Below, piece after piece: positions 19,013 through 27,655 of a stretch of 64,000 nt of DNA. The position numbers were made by a program, and so were the translations under genes. The notes beneath the pieces are model-generated. The model was not told the DNA's origin, made no database searches, and saw only the letters and a list, made by a program, of their open reading frames with translations. This stretch comes from Paraburkholderia sp. BL21I4N1 (GTDB taxonomy: Bacteria; Pseudomonadota; Gammaproteobacteria; Burkholderiales; Burkholderiaceae), in the NCBI RefSeq assembly GCF_002973525.1, contig NZ_PVEN01000018.1, positions 100,156 through 164,155 on the forward strand, in the 5' to 3' direction. Within the stretch, counting starts at the first letter, position 1. The number at the start of each line of letters is the position of its first letter.

Positions 19013-20032
19013 ATGGCGTCGCTCAACACGCAGTCGCGCGCTCACGTGCGCAAGCAACAGATTCGTCCGCTGGCGGGTTCGCTGCTGGCTCTGGCAATCG
19101 GTTTCGGCGTCGCCACCGCGCACGCCGACGACGCGTTGCCGAAGCTGCCCACCAAAACTCCGCTGAAAGTCGGCTTCGCGCAAACCGAAAGCAACAATCC
19201 GTGGCGTCTCGCGGAAACCAAGAGCTTCAAGGACATCGCGGCGAAGTGCGGCTGGCAGATGGTCATGACCGACGCCAACGGCTCCAACTCCAAACAGGTC
19301 TCCGACATTCAAAGCATGATCGCGCAGCACGTCGATCTGCTGGTGTTCCCGCCGCGCGAAGAGAAGCCGCTTGCACCGATCGTGCTGCAGGCTAAAAAGG
19401 CCGGCATTCCGGTGATCCTGGTCGACCGCGACGTCGATCAATCGGTCGCCAAGGCGGGCCGCGACTACATCACGTTCATCGGTTCCGACTTCATCGATCA
19501 GGGCCATCGCGCCGCTGACTGGCTCGTCAAGGCGACCGGCGGCAAGGCGAAGATCATCGAACTCGAAGGCACCACCGGCGCCTCCGCCGCGAACGATCGC
19601 AAGAAGGGCTTCGACGAAGTCATCGCGAAGAACCCGGGCATGACCATCATCGCCTCGCAAAGCGGCGACTTCGCGCGCGACAAGGGTCGCCAGGTGATGG
19701 AAACGCTGTTGCAGGCGCATCCGGACGTCACTGCGGTCTACGCACATAACGACGAAATGGCGCTCGGCGCGATCGCCGCGATCAAGGCGGCCGGCAAGCA
19801 GCCGGGCAAGGATATCCAGATCGTCACGATCGACGGCACCAAGGGCGGCATGGATGCGATCGCCGCCGGCGAACTCGGCGCGAGCGTGCAGTCGAGCCCG
19901 TTCTTCGGCCCGCTCGCCTGCGACGTCGCTCAGCGTTACGCGAAGGGTGAAAAAGTCCCGACGTGGGTGAAGGTGTCCGACCGTTTCTACGACAAGAGCA
20001 ACGTGCAGCAGAACATGCAGTACGGCTATTGA
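19013..20032 (+). CDS. Sugar ABC transporter periplasmic substrate-binding protein (ribose/galactofuranose type)
   Basis: 339 residues. A long signal peptide (to about residue 41, ATAHADD) precedes a type I periplasmic sugar-binding fold: LKVGFAQTESNNPWRLAETKSFKDIA, GIPVILVDRDVDQS, FIGSDFIDQGHRAADWL, and TAVYAHNDEMALGAIAAIKAAG, EIVTIDG-like QIVTIDGTKGGMDAI. Wording such as SNNPWRLAETKSFKDIAAKCGW is closest to the YtfQ (galactofuranose-binding) group. CTGGAGGAAG precedes the ATG. It is the first gene of the importer operon and is separated from the ATPase gene by a 303-base region with stacked hairpins, consistent with the usual excess of binding protein. Ligand inferred from similarity only. 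Confidence 0.92.
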   Translation: MASLNTQSRAHVRKQQIRPLAGSLLALAIGFGVATAHADDALPKLPTKTPLKVGFAQTESNNPWRLAETKSFKDIAAKCGWQMVMTDANGSNSKQVSDIQSMIAQHVDLLVFPPREEKPLAPIVLQAKKAGIPVILVDRDVDQSVAKAGRDYITFIGSDFIDQGHRAADWLVKATGGKAKIIELEGTTGASAANDRKKGFDEVIAKNPGMTIIASQSGDFARDKGRQVMETLLQAHPDVTAVYAHNDEMALGAIAAIKAAGKQPGKDIQIVTIDGTKGGMDAIAAGELGASVQSSPFFGPLACDVAQRYAKGEKVPTWVKVSDRFYDKSNVQQNMQYGY

Positions 20033-20335
20033 TTGAGGGTTGACCGCGAGGCCTCTTGTAGCGTGGGAGGCTTCGTTCGAACAAGCGTTGCAGTAAGACG
20101 TCATCCGCCTTTAAAACCGTCTCCTCGGCGGGCGGATGACGGGAAGGGTTCGAAGCGACGCGCCCGTGTCCGCACGGACCGTCGCTTCGCTTTTATGCGG
20201 CGTACCATGGTTTCGCGAGGTCGCTACAACGCGCTGCCGCTCGCGCCGCGCGTCGACGGCCGTGCCGTCCACGCGGATCGCCGCAGACCGTGCAGCAGAC
20301 CAGGCACTCGCAGCACATGCATCAGGAGGACACCC
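20033..20335 (+). promoter_or_regulatory. Intercistronic region with three hairpins
   Basis: 303 bases between binding protein and ATPase genes, non-coding. It holds a small stem at 20051-20071, an 11-bp stem at 20099-20109 with 20131-20141, and a compound hairpin (outer 20151-20160 with 20180-20189, inner 20164-20168 with 20173-20177) followed by CTTTTA. The last resembles a weak terminator. Likely role: partial termination or 3'-end protection so that the binding protein is made in excess. The ATPase frame is open through most of this stretch but has no family similarity before its GTG. Confidence 0.6.
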
Positions 20336-21970
20336 GTGACGCCATCCGCCACGCAGACGCCAGACTCTCCCCTCACCGTTTCGCCGCTGCTCGAGATGCG
20401 GGACATCGGCATCAGCTTCGGTGGCGTGGCCGCGTTGCGCGGCGCTAATCTGAGCGTCGCCGCCGGTGAAGTGCACGCGCTGATCGGCCAGAACGGCGCC
20501 GGCAAATCGACCATGATCAAGATCCTGACCGGCGCCTATCGGCGCGGCTCGGGCAGCGTGCGCTTCGAAGGCCGCGAGGTCGATTTCCGCACGCCGAAAC
20601 TGGCGCGCGAAGCCGGCATCAGCACGATCTATCAGGAAATCAATCTGGTGCCGTTCCGCTCGGTGGCGGAAAACATTTTTCTCGGCCGCGAGCCGCGCCG
20701 GTTTGGTCTGATCGATTGGCGCGCGGTGCAGCAACGCGCCGCCGCGCTGCTCGAATCGTTCGGCTTGCAGATCGACGTGAAGAAACCCGTAGCCAGCTAT
20801 TCGACCGCGATCCAGCAGATGGTGGCGCTGGCGCGCGCGGTCTCGGCGGACGCCAGAATGGTCATCATGGACGAGTCCACGTCGTCGCTCGACGAACGCG
20901 AAGTGGAATTGCTGTTCACCGTGGTGCGCAAGCTGCGCGACGACGGCCGCGCGGTGATTTTCGTGTCGCACCGGCTCGACGAACTGTATGCGCTGTGCGA
21001 CCGCGTCACCGTGATGCGCGACGGCCAGACGGTCGCGCAAAGCACCATGGCCGACATGGACAAACTGCAACTCGTCACGACGATGCTCGGCCGCACGCTC
21101 GCCGCCGTCGTGCAGGACGACACCTCGGCCCGCGAAGCGAATCTCGCGCGCCGCGGCAAGCAGGCGCTGGCCGCCCTCAATCTGAGCGCGCCGCCGAAAG
21201 TGAGCAACGTCTCGCTACAGGTGCATGCGGGCGAAGCGGTCGGCCTCGCGGGTCTGCTCGGCTCGGGCCGCACCGAAACCATGCGGCTGATGTTCGGCGC
21301 CGATCCGCTGGAACAAGGCTCGCTGTCGCTCGATGGCGAAACCGTCACGCTGAAATCGCCGCAAGACGCGATCGCGCGCGGGCTCGCGTACCTTACCGAA
21401 GATCGCAAGGCCGAAGGCATCGTCCCCGAACTGTCGGTGCGCGACAACCTCACGCTGGTCTGTCTGCGCACGCTGACCCGGAACGGCATTGTCGACGTGA
21501 AGAAGCAGCAGGCGATCGTCGACCGTTTCATCGCGTCGCTCGGCATCAAACTGCGCTCCGCCGATCAGCCGATCCGCGAACTGTCCGGCGGCAATCAGCA
21601 GAAGGTGCTGCTTGCGCGCTGGCTCGCCGCCGAGCCGTCGCTGCTGCTGCTCGACGAACCGACGCGCGGCATCGACGTCGGCGCCAAAGCCGACGTCGCC
21701 AAGATCGTGCGCGAGCTGCGCGACGCGGGACTCGGCGTGCTGCTGTCGGCCTCGGAATTGGAGGAACTGACCGCCGTCGCCGATCGCGCGGTGGTGATCC
21801 GCGACGGCCGCACCGTCGCCGAACTGAACGGCGCCGACATGAGCGAAACCGCGATCATGGACGCCATCGCCTACGGCAGCGAAGGCCATTCGCAACTGGC
21901 CGACGCCGCGCAAACGGCGAACGCCGCCCATATTGAAGACGCGTTGGAGGGCGACCGTCATGGCGCTTAA
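20336..21970 (+). CDS. Sugar ABC transporter ATP-binding protein (double-domain, RbsA/YtfR type)
   Basis: 544 residues with two fused ATPase domains. First domain: Walker A GQNGAGKSTM, a Q-loop in TIYQEINLVPFRSVAENIFLGREP, a degenerate signature in the segment YSTAIQQMVALARAVS and Walker B MVIMDESTSSLDE. Second domain: the Walker A-like GLLGSGRTETMR (Lys replaced by Arg, as is usual in this class), signature ELSGGNQQKVLLARWL, Walker B LLLLDEPTRGIDVG. The GTG at 20336 has AGGAGGA five bases upstream and is chosen over a frame that stays open to 20033. The stop overlaps the first permease gene by 11 bases, implying coupled translation. It energises sugar import at the inner membrane. Confidence 0.95.
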   Translation: MTPSATQTPDSPLTVSPLLEMRDIGISFGGVAALRGANLSVAAGEVHALIGQNGAGKSTMIKILTGAYRRGSGSVRFEGREVDFRTPKLAREAGISTIYQEINLVPFRSVAENIFLGREPRRFGLIDWRAVQQRAAALLESFGLQIDVKKPVASYSTAIQQMVALARAVSADARMVIMDESTSSLDEREVELLFTVVRKLRDDGRAVIFVSHRLDELYALCDRVTVMRDGQTVAQSTMADMDKLQLVTTMLGRTLAAVVQDDTSAREANLARRGKQALAALNLSAPPKVSNVSLQVHAGEAVGLAGLLGSGRTETMRLMFGADPLEQGSLSLDGETVTLKSPQDAIARGLAYLTEDRKAEGIVPELSVRDNLTLVCLRTLTRNGIVDVKKQQAIVDRFIASLGIKLRSADQPIRELSGGNQQKVLLARWLAAEPSLLLLDEPTRGIDVGAKADVAKIVRELRDAGLGVLLSASELEELTAVADRAVVIRDGRTVAELNGADMSETAIMDAIAYGSEGHSQLADAAQTANAAHIEDALEGDRHGA

Positions 21971-22997
21971 GTTGCACACTGAATCGCTGCAAACCGAACC
22001 GCGTCACGGCGAAAGCGCCGCGCAAATCAGCGCCGCGCCGCGCGTCAAACCGGCCAGCACCGTGCAGAAATGGCGCCGCCTCGCGATGCAGCGCGAAGTC
22101 ATCGTGCTGCTCGCCATGGTGCTGTTCAATCTGATCTTCACGCCGCACTTCTGGTCGCTGCAAACCTTCAACGTCAACATGACCCAGGTCGTGACGATCG
22201 TGATTGTCGGTATCGGCATGACGCTGGTGGTGGCGACGGGCGGCATCGATCTGTCGGTGGGCGCGTCGATGGCGATTTCCGGCGCACTCGCGCCGATGCT
22301 GTTCCTGAACATCGCCGGACCCGTCGGCATTGCACTCGCGTTCGTGCTGCCGGTGCTGGCCGCCGCGCTGTGCGGCGTCTTCAACGGCTGGCTCGTGACG
22401 AGGCTCGCCGTGCAGCCGATTGTCGCGACGCTAGTGCTGTTCATCGCCGGACGCGGCATTGCGCAGGTCGTCACCGACGGCAGCCTGCAAGCGTTCAACA
22501 CCCCCGCATTCCAGTGGATCGCGCTCGGCAAGGTGGCCGGCGTGCCGTTCCAGGTGCTGCTGATGCTGGCGCTGGTCGCCGTGTTCGTGTGGGTGGTGCG
22601 TAAGACGCTGTTCGGCCAGTATCTGCTGATCACCGGCGGCAACGAAAAGGCCGCCTATCTATGCGGCGTGCCGACCGCCACCGTCAAGCTGATCGCCTAC
22701 ACGCTGTGCGCGGCGCTCGCCGGCCTGGCGGGGCTGATCTCGATCTCGGTGAACTCTTCTTCCGACGCGAACGTGGTCGGGCTCGGCGTCGAACTCGATG
22801 CGATCGCGGCCGTGGCCGTGGGCGGCACGGCGCTGACGGGCGGCAAGGCGTATATCGGCGGCACGCTGATCGGCGCGCTCATCATCCAGTTGCTGCGCTA
22901 CACGCTGCTCGCGCACGGCATTCCCGATGCGGCGGCGCTGGTGGTGAAGGCCGGCATCATCGTCGCGGCGGTGTATGTGCAGCGGCGTTCGCGCTGA
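21960..22997 (+). CDS. Sugar ABC transporter permease 1 (RbsC/YtfT type)
   Basis: 345 residues. After a polar 40-residue N-terminus there are eight to ten membrane helices with the RbsC-family signatures GIGMTLVVATGGIDLSVGASMAISG, GVFNGWLVTRLAVQPIVATL and the EAA-like loop FGQYLLITGGNEKAAYLCGVPTATVKLIAY. The ATG at 21960 follows GGAGGGCGAC and overlaps the ATPase stop. It forms the membrane channel with the next gene product. Two different permeases in one operon is the arrangement of the E. coli ytfQRT-yjfF galactofuranose importer. Confidence 0.93.
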   Translation: MALKLHTESLQTEPRHGESAAQISAAPRVKPASTVQKWRRLAMQREVIVLLAMVLFNLIFTPHFWSLQTFNVNMTQVVTIVIVGIGMTLVVATGGIDLSVGASMAISGALAPMLFLNIAGPVGIALAFVLPVLAAALCGVFNGWLVTRLAVQPIVATLVLFIAGRGIAQVVTDGSLQAFNTPAFQWIALGKVAGVPFQVLLMLALVAVFVWVVRKTLFGQYLLITGGNEKAAYLCGVPTATVKLIAYTLCAALAGLAGLISISVNSSSDANVVGLGVELDAIAAVAVGGTALTGGKAYIGGTLIGALIIQLLRYTLLAHGIPDAAALVVKAGIIVAAVYVQRRSR

Positions 22998-23031
22998 ACC
23001 GCAAGACAAGGACACTCCCGGACTCGATGCG

Positions 23032-23991
23032 ATGAAAAAGAATCTCCCTATCCTGCTCGCGCTGGTCGGCCTAGTCGTCTTCGGCCTCGTGCGCTACGAC
23101 CATTTCGGCTCGGCCTACAACATCACGTCTTTCTGGCGCTACAACTCGATGTTCGCGCTGATCTCGGTCGGCATGGCGTTCGTCATCATCACGGGCGGCA
23201 TCGATCTGTCGGTCGGCACGGTGGCGGCGTTGGCAAGCGTGGTCGCCGCGCTGACCAGCGTGTACGGCAGTTGGGTCGCGGTGCTGGCGGGTTGCGCCGC
23301 CGGACTCGCCGTCGGCGTGCTGAACGGGCTAATCATCACGCGCCTGAAGATCCTGCCGTTTATCGTGACGCTCGCCACCAGCCTCGGCGCGCACGGCGTA
23401 GCGCTGCTGCTCGGCAAGAACGATGCGGTGTCGATCGCCGCCGATTCGAACTTCGGCAACTTCGGTCAAGGCGATCTGTTCGGGCTGCCGATTCCGGGAC
23501 TCGTCGCGGTGGCCGCCGCGCTGGCCGGCTGGTTGGCGCTGCGCAGCACGCGCTTCGGACGGCATTCGCTCGCCGTGGGCGGCAGCGAGGAAGCGGCGCG
23601 GCTGATGGGTCTGAATGTCGACCGCACGCTGATCATGGCCTACGCGGTGAGCGGCTTGCTGGCCGGTATGGCCGGCGTGATCCTCGCGGCGCAGTTCGGT
23701 GCGGGACAACCGAACGAAGGCGTCGGCTGGGAGCTGTTCGCGATTTCGGCCGTGGTGCTCGGCGGCACCTTGCTGAGCGGCGGCGAGGGCTCGATCGCAA
23801 TGACGATTGCCGGCGTGCTGCTGCTCGGTCTGGTGTTCAATCTGCTGAACTTCGAGAACGGGCTGGGCTTCATCAGCTTGTCGGCGTACTGGCAGTCGGT
23901 GATTCGCGGCGTGTTCCTGCTGCTGGTGATCGTGCTGCAGGCGCGGGTGCTGAAGCAGCGCGGGAAGAAGCGCGCGGTCGCGCCGGCGTGA
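23032..23991 (+). CDS. Sugar ABC transporter permease 2 (RbsC/YjfF type)
   Basis: 319 residues, same family as the preceding gene: SVGMAFVIITGGIDLSVGTVAALAS, NGLIITRLKILPFIVTLATS, FGRHSLAVGGSEEAARLMGLNVDRTLIMAY, VVLGGTLLSGGEGSI. It starts 34 bases after the first permease; the Shine-Dalgarno is weak. As the last gene of the operon it presumably pairs with permease 1 as a heterodimer. The operon-level match to ytfQ-ytfR-ytfT-yjfF is suggestive but the sugar is not proven. Confidence 0.92.
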   Translation: MKKNLPILLALVGLVVFGLVRYDHFGSAYNITSFWRYNSMFALISVGMAFVIITGGIDLSVGTVAALASVVAALTSVYGSWVAVLAGCAAGLAVGVLNGLIITRLKILPFIVTLATSLGAHGVALLLGKNDAVSIAADSNFGNFGQGDLFGLPIPGLVAVAAALAGWLALRSTRFGRHSLAVGGSEEAARLMGLNVDRTLIMAYAVSGLLAGMAGVILAAQFGAGQPNEGVGWELFAISAVVLGGTLLSGGEGSIAMTIAGVLLLGLVFNLLNFENGLGFISLSAYWQSVIRGVFLLLVIVLQARVLKQRGKKRAVAPA

Positions 23992-24564
23992 CCAACCGCC
24001 GGAACGCGGTCGACGTTGCCAGACTTGACTTCCGGAACGCCAATGCGGCTTTCAGGCTACGCCTGTGTACCAATAAAATCCGCTTCGGGTCTCATTAACG
24101 GAAGACCGCCGCGCTCGCGCCAAGCCGGTCGCGGCTCCCCATCTCGCCTCGCCGCGCCGGCGCTTTTGCCAGTTTTATCAGCAGGGTCAATGCTGCAGCG
24201 CCCGGCGGCTTTCGGTATCATCGCGAACAAGTTGCCCGCGCGGCGCGCCTATCCGGCGCATGCCGGACAGCCGATGGCAGCCGCCCTGCGCGGCATTCGC
24301 CCATCGCCGTTCCCTTGCTGAAGCGCGGCGGCAGCCACGCCAACGTACTTCGCAGCGCTTGGCTATATCAACGGCCGGCGCCGCCGCTTCCTGGTCCGGT
24401 ACCCGCTTCACCACGCTCAACCGCCGCGTCGCCGCCCTCGGGCAGCCGGCGCGGTAAAATAGCGGATTGCGCGTGATTTCCCACTCCGGGTGAGCGCAGC
24501 ATCGCCCTTGCCGTGCCGGCCGGCTCAAACGACTGGCCGCCTTTTTCGCACTATCCAAGAAGCC
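23992..24564. other. 573-base gap before fpr
   Basis: No gene with support on either strand. Short ORFs here are Arg/Ala-rich and lack Shine-Dalgarno sequences or family similarity. No terminator with a T run is visible after the permease gene. The fpr promoter should lie near the 3' part. Confidence 0.4.
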
Positions 24565-25335
24565 ATGAGCAACCTGAACACACAGACCGTCCTGAGCGTC
24601 CATCACTGGACCGATACGCTTTTCAGCTTCACCTGCACGCGCGACCCGGCGTTCCGTTTCGAGAACGGCCAGTTCACGATGGTGGGTCTCGAAGTCGACG
24701 GCAAGCCGCTGATCCGCGCCTATAGCCTGGCGAGCGCGAACTACGAAGAACACCTCGAGTTCCTGAGCATCAAGGTGCAGGACGGCCCGCTCACGTCGCG
24801 TCTGCAGCATCTGAAGGTCGGCGACGAAGTCCTGATCGGCAAGAAGCCGGTCGGCACGCTGATGGCCGACAACCTGCTGCCGGGCAAGACGCTGTGGCTG
24901 CTGTCCACCGGCACGGGCCTCGCGCCGTTCATGTCCATCATCAAAGATCCGGACATTTACGACCGCTACGAGCGTGTCGTGCTGACGCACACCTGCCGCT
25001 TCGTCGACGAACTGGCGTACAAGGAATACATCACCGACCACCTGCCGGCGCATGAACACCTCGGCGAACTGGTGCAGGAAAAGTTGCTGTACTACCCCAC
25101 GGTCACGCGCGAGGCCTTCCAGAACCGCGGCCGCATCACCGAACTGATCGAAACCGAAAAGCTGTTCGCCGACCTCGGCGTGCCGGGCTTCTCGCTCGAA
25201 AACGACCGTGTCATGCTGTGTGGCAGCCCGCACATGCTGCGCGACACGCGCAAGCTGCTCGACGACCTCGGCTTCGAGGAAGGCAGCAACAACGCGCCGG
25301 GTCACTACGTGGTCGAAAAGGCGTTCGTCGGTTAA
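24565..25335 (+). CDS. fpr: Ferredoxin--NADP+ reductase
   Basis: 256 residues, the size of bacterial Fpr proteins. The FAD site is RAYSLASANYEEHLEFLSIKV (R-x-Y-S-x-A), then GPLTSRLQHLKVGDEV, and the NADP domain has LWLLSTGTGLAPFMSIIKDP and VMLCGSPHMLRDTRKLLDDLGFEEGSNNAPGHYVVEKAFVG with the family C-terminus. It moves electrons between NADPH and ferredoxin or flavodoxin, often to repair oxidised iron-sulfur clusters. The ATG at 24565 is preceded by a weak AAGAAG. Single gene followed by a strong terminator. Confidence 0.95.
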   Translation: MSNLNTQTVLSVHHWTDTLFSFTCTRDPAFRFENGQFTMVGLEVDGKPLIRAYSLASANYEEHLEFLSIKVQDGPLTSRLQHLKVGDEVLIGKKPVGTLMADNLLPGKTLWLLSTGTGLAPFMSIIKDPDIYDRYERVVLTHTCRFVDELAYKEYITDHLPAHEHLGELVQEKLLYYPTVTREAFQNRGRITELIETEKLFADLGVPGFSLENDRVMLCGSPHMLRDTRKLLDDLGFEEGSNNAPGHYVVEKAFVG

Positions 25336-25385
25336 ACGACACGTCTCGTACGCCCGATCACGCGGCGCAGCGCCGCGGATCAAGC

Positions 25386-25413
25386 AAAAAAGGAGCCTTC
25401 GGGCTCCTTTTTT
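25386..25413 (+). terminator. Terminator of fpr
   Basis: 12-bp stem (25386-25397 with 25402-25413) with a TTCG tetraloop, A run before and T run after; works in both directions. Confidence 0.95.
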
Positions 25414-25791
25414 GTTGCCCGTTACAAAATGACGCCGTCAATTTGACATTTGGCGTCGGTATTATTCCTACAAAATTGATCGCTCTGTCATGGTGCAAGA
25501 CATCAACCATTGCGTGAAATGTAGGCGCTAACCCTTGGTGTGACTGCATTTTTTCCACTTTTGAGATATCATCGCCGCGCATGATCGGACGAATAGATAG
25601 CGCCTTCCGAAATACGCAGTTCATGTTACTGAATGTAAATTTCGTTACGTCGCACCGTAGCAATTTACCCGTCGCGCGCTGCGCGTCACGGTTCACTCCT
25701 GGAGGCTAGAGACCCGCATGCGTTCTTTCGTCTTCGCGCCCTCGGTGCGCACCCGCTTCGCTGTCCACACCGCTTCCTGAGAAGGAAAGTC
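25414..25791. other. AT-rich control region upstream of the two-component operon
   Basis: About 380 bases, markedly AT-richer than the surroundings between 25430 and 25660. TTGACA occurs at 25442-25447, but no well-spaced -10 box follows. A 20-codon ORF (25718-25780, ATG to TGA) lies behind GGAGG and stops 11 bases before the kinase start; it may be a leader peptide or chance. A 112-codon minus-strand frame crosses the region and the fpr terminator and is not credible. Confidence 0.45.
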
Positions 25792-26682
25792 ATGGATACG
25801 TCGACTGTCGTCCCTTTTTCCGCGCATCTTCCTTCGTCATCGGCTCGTGACGGCTTCGACACGTCCACCACGGCCGCCGTTGCCGCCGTCAAAGCTGCCA
25901 ATGCCGTGCCGCTGTCCGCTGCCGAGCGCGAGCTTGCCCAGTTGCGTGCCCGCATCCGCGAACTGTCGGCGGAACTCGTGCAGGCGCAGGAGGCGGCTTG
26001 CCGGCATGTGGCGCGCGAGTTGCACGATGGCGTGGGCGCCGAGCTGACCGCAACGCGCTTCGCGCTCGCGGGTGTCGAAACCTGGCTGCCCGCCGACGCG
26101 CCGCCGCAATGCGCGGCCGCGCTGGCCGTCGCGAATCGTTCGCTCGACGCCGTGTGCGCCGCCAGCCGTCAGGCCGTTGCGGAACTGCATGCGCCGTCGC
26201 TGGAAAGCGGCATTGTCGGCGCGCTGGCACATTGGACCAGCGACTTCGCCGCACGCACGCAATTGCGCACGAGCTTCGTCTGTGCCGCCGACGTGCGCCT
26301 CACCCGCCTGCCGGCCGACGCCGCGCTGGCCGTGTTCCGCGTCGCGCAGGAAGCGCTGAACAACATTGCCAAGCACGCCCGCGCCGAATCGGCCGACGTG
26401 CGGATCGAAACCAGCCGGCGTCATCTCACGCTGATCGTCGCCGACAACGGCATCGGCCTGACGCGCAAAGCCCGCAGCCGCCGCGGCCATTTCGGCCTGA
26501 GCGGCATGCAGGCGCGCTGCGCCGCCTTCGACGGCACGCTGCGCGTGAGCGCCCGGCGTGTCGCCGCGAAGCGCGGCGACGGCGCAGATGCGGCGCGCGG
26601 CACGCTGCTACGCGCGCGCTTCGCGTGGGACGCGATGCTGGCCGACGCAGCGTGCGCCGAGCGGCGCGCGTTGCAATCGTGA
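25792..26682 (+). CDS. Cytosolic sensor histidine kinase (HisKA_3, NarL-partner type)
   Basis: 296 residues, no signal peptide and no membrane helix. Residues 43-68 form a short coiled coil (AERELAQLRARIRELSAELVQ). The phospho-acceptor is His78 in ARELHDGVGAELT. The ATPase part has the N box VAQEALNNIAKHARA, the G1 box DNGIGL and the G2 segment GHFGLSGMQAR. No PAS, GAF or other sensor domain is visible, so the input signal must come through the short N-terminus or a partner protein. AAGGAA lies before the ATG. It is followed after 10 bases by its response regulator gene. Confidence 0.92.
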   Translation: MDTSTVVPFSAHLPSSSARDGFDTSTTAAVAAVKAANAVPLSAAERELAQLRARIRELSAELVQAQEAACRHVARELHDGVGAELTATRFALAGVETWLPADAPPQCAAALAVANRSLDAVCAASRQAVAELHAPSLESGIVGALAHWTSDFAARTQLRTSFVCAADVRLTRLPADAALAVFRVAQEALNNIAKHARAESADVRIETSRRHLTLIVADNGIGLTRKARSRRGHFGLSGMQARCAAFDGTLRVSARRVAAKRGDGADAARGTLLRARFAWDAMLADAACAERRALQS

Positions 26683-26692
26683 GCGTGCTGAC

Positions 26693-27349
26693 ATGAGCCT
26701 GCGCATCCTGCTCGCCGACGACCACGCCGTGGTCCGCCAGGGCGTGCGTCAATTGCTGCTCGACCGGGGCGTCGCGCGCGAAGTCACCGAGGCGCAAACC
26801 GGTGCCGAAGCGCTCGACGCCGTCGTCCAGCACAGTTACGACGTGGTGCTGCTCGATATTTCGCTGCCCGACATGAACGGCGTCGAAGTGCTCAAGCGAC
26901 TGAAACGCAAGGCGCCGCGCGTGGCCGTGCTGATGTTCTCGATGTACCGCGAGGACCAGTACGCCGTGCGGGCGCTGAAAGCCGGCGCGGCGGGCTATCT
27001 GTCGAAAACCGTCGACGCCGCGCAGATGATAGGCGCGATCCAGCAGGTCGCCGCGGGCCGCAAATACGTGAGTCCGGCAATGGCCGAAGCGCTGGCCGAC
27101 TACGTTTCCTTCGACGGTGAACAACTGCCGCACGAAAAGCTCTCGGATCGCGAATACCAGACGCTGTGCATGCTCGCCTCGGGCAAACGGCTGACGGATA
27201 TTGCCGCCGCGCTGTCGCTGTCGGTGAAGACGGTCAGCGTTTACCGCACGCGGCTGCTCGAGAAAATGAAGCTGCGCAACAACGCCGAACTCACCTTCTA
27301 CGTGATGAGCAACCGGCTCGTCGACCTGAATCCGGCGATGGCCGGCTGA
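26693..27349 (+). CDS. NarL/LuxR-type response regulator
   Basis: 218 residues. Receiver domain: acidic pair in LLADDHAVVRQG, phospho-acceptor Asp55 in VVLLDISLPDMNG and Lys in GYLSKTVDA. C-terminal LuxR helix-turn-helix: LSDREYQTLCMLASGKRLTDIAAALSLSVKTVSVYRTRLLEKMKL. It is the cognate partner of the upstream kinase and would act as a DNA-binding regulator. The long frame starts inside the kinase gene; ATG 26693 begins the standard MSLRILLADDH. Targets are unknown. Confidence 0.93.
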   Translation: MSLRILLADDHAVVRQGVRQLLLDRGVAREVTEAQTGAEALDAVVQHSYDVVLLDISLPDMNGVEVLKRLKRKAPRVAVLMFSMYREDQYAVRALKAGAAGYLSKTVDAAQMIGAIQQVAAGRKYVSPAMAEALADYVSFDGEQLPHEKLSDREYQTLCMLASGKRLTDIAAALSLSVKTVSVYRTRLLEKMKLRNNAELTFYVMSNRLVDLNPAMAG

Positions 27350-27655
27350 ACCGTCGCCGTTTTTCCCGACCCGACCCTGCTCTGCGGGCGCTGAATAGCG
27401 CGCCATCCGGCGTGGCGAGCCGGTAAGAGAGCAATTCCCTCCCGCTTACCCGCACATCGCGCGAAACCTTTCCGCGATAGATCGCATGACGAATGAACGT
27501 GTTGGGCGAATTCCATGCGAAGGGAATTTTCGCCTGCTCGCCGTGCCCTAAAAACCACGTTCCAAAATGGTGCAGCGGCATGCATCCGTTAAAATCGAGG
27601 GTTTCCCCCGACATTCGGCGCGCAACAACGCGTGCACTACTGGAGACCCTCGCCA
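27350..27655. other. Gap upstream of the amino acid permease gene
   Basis: 306 bases with no supported gene. A TAAAAT hexamer at 27590-27595 may be the -10 element for the permease gene; the -35 match is poor. Confidence 0.35.

Noticed and set aside
25358..25696. Minus-strand 112-codon frame upstream of the histidine kinase
   Set aside because: It runs through the fpr terminator into the 3' end of fpr on the opposite strand, lacks a Shine-Dalgarno and has no recognisable domain.
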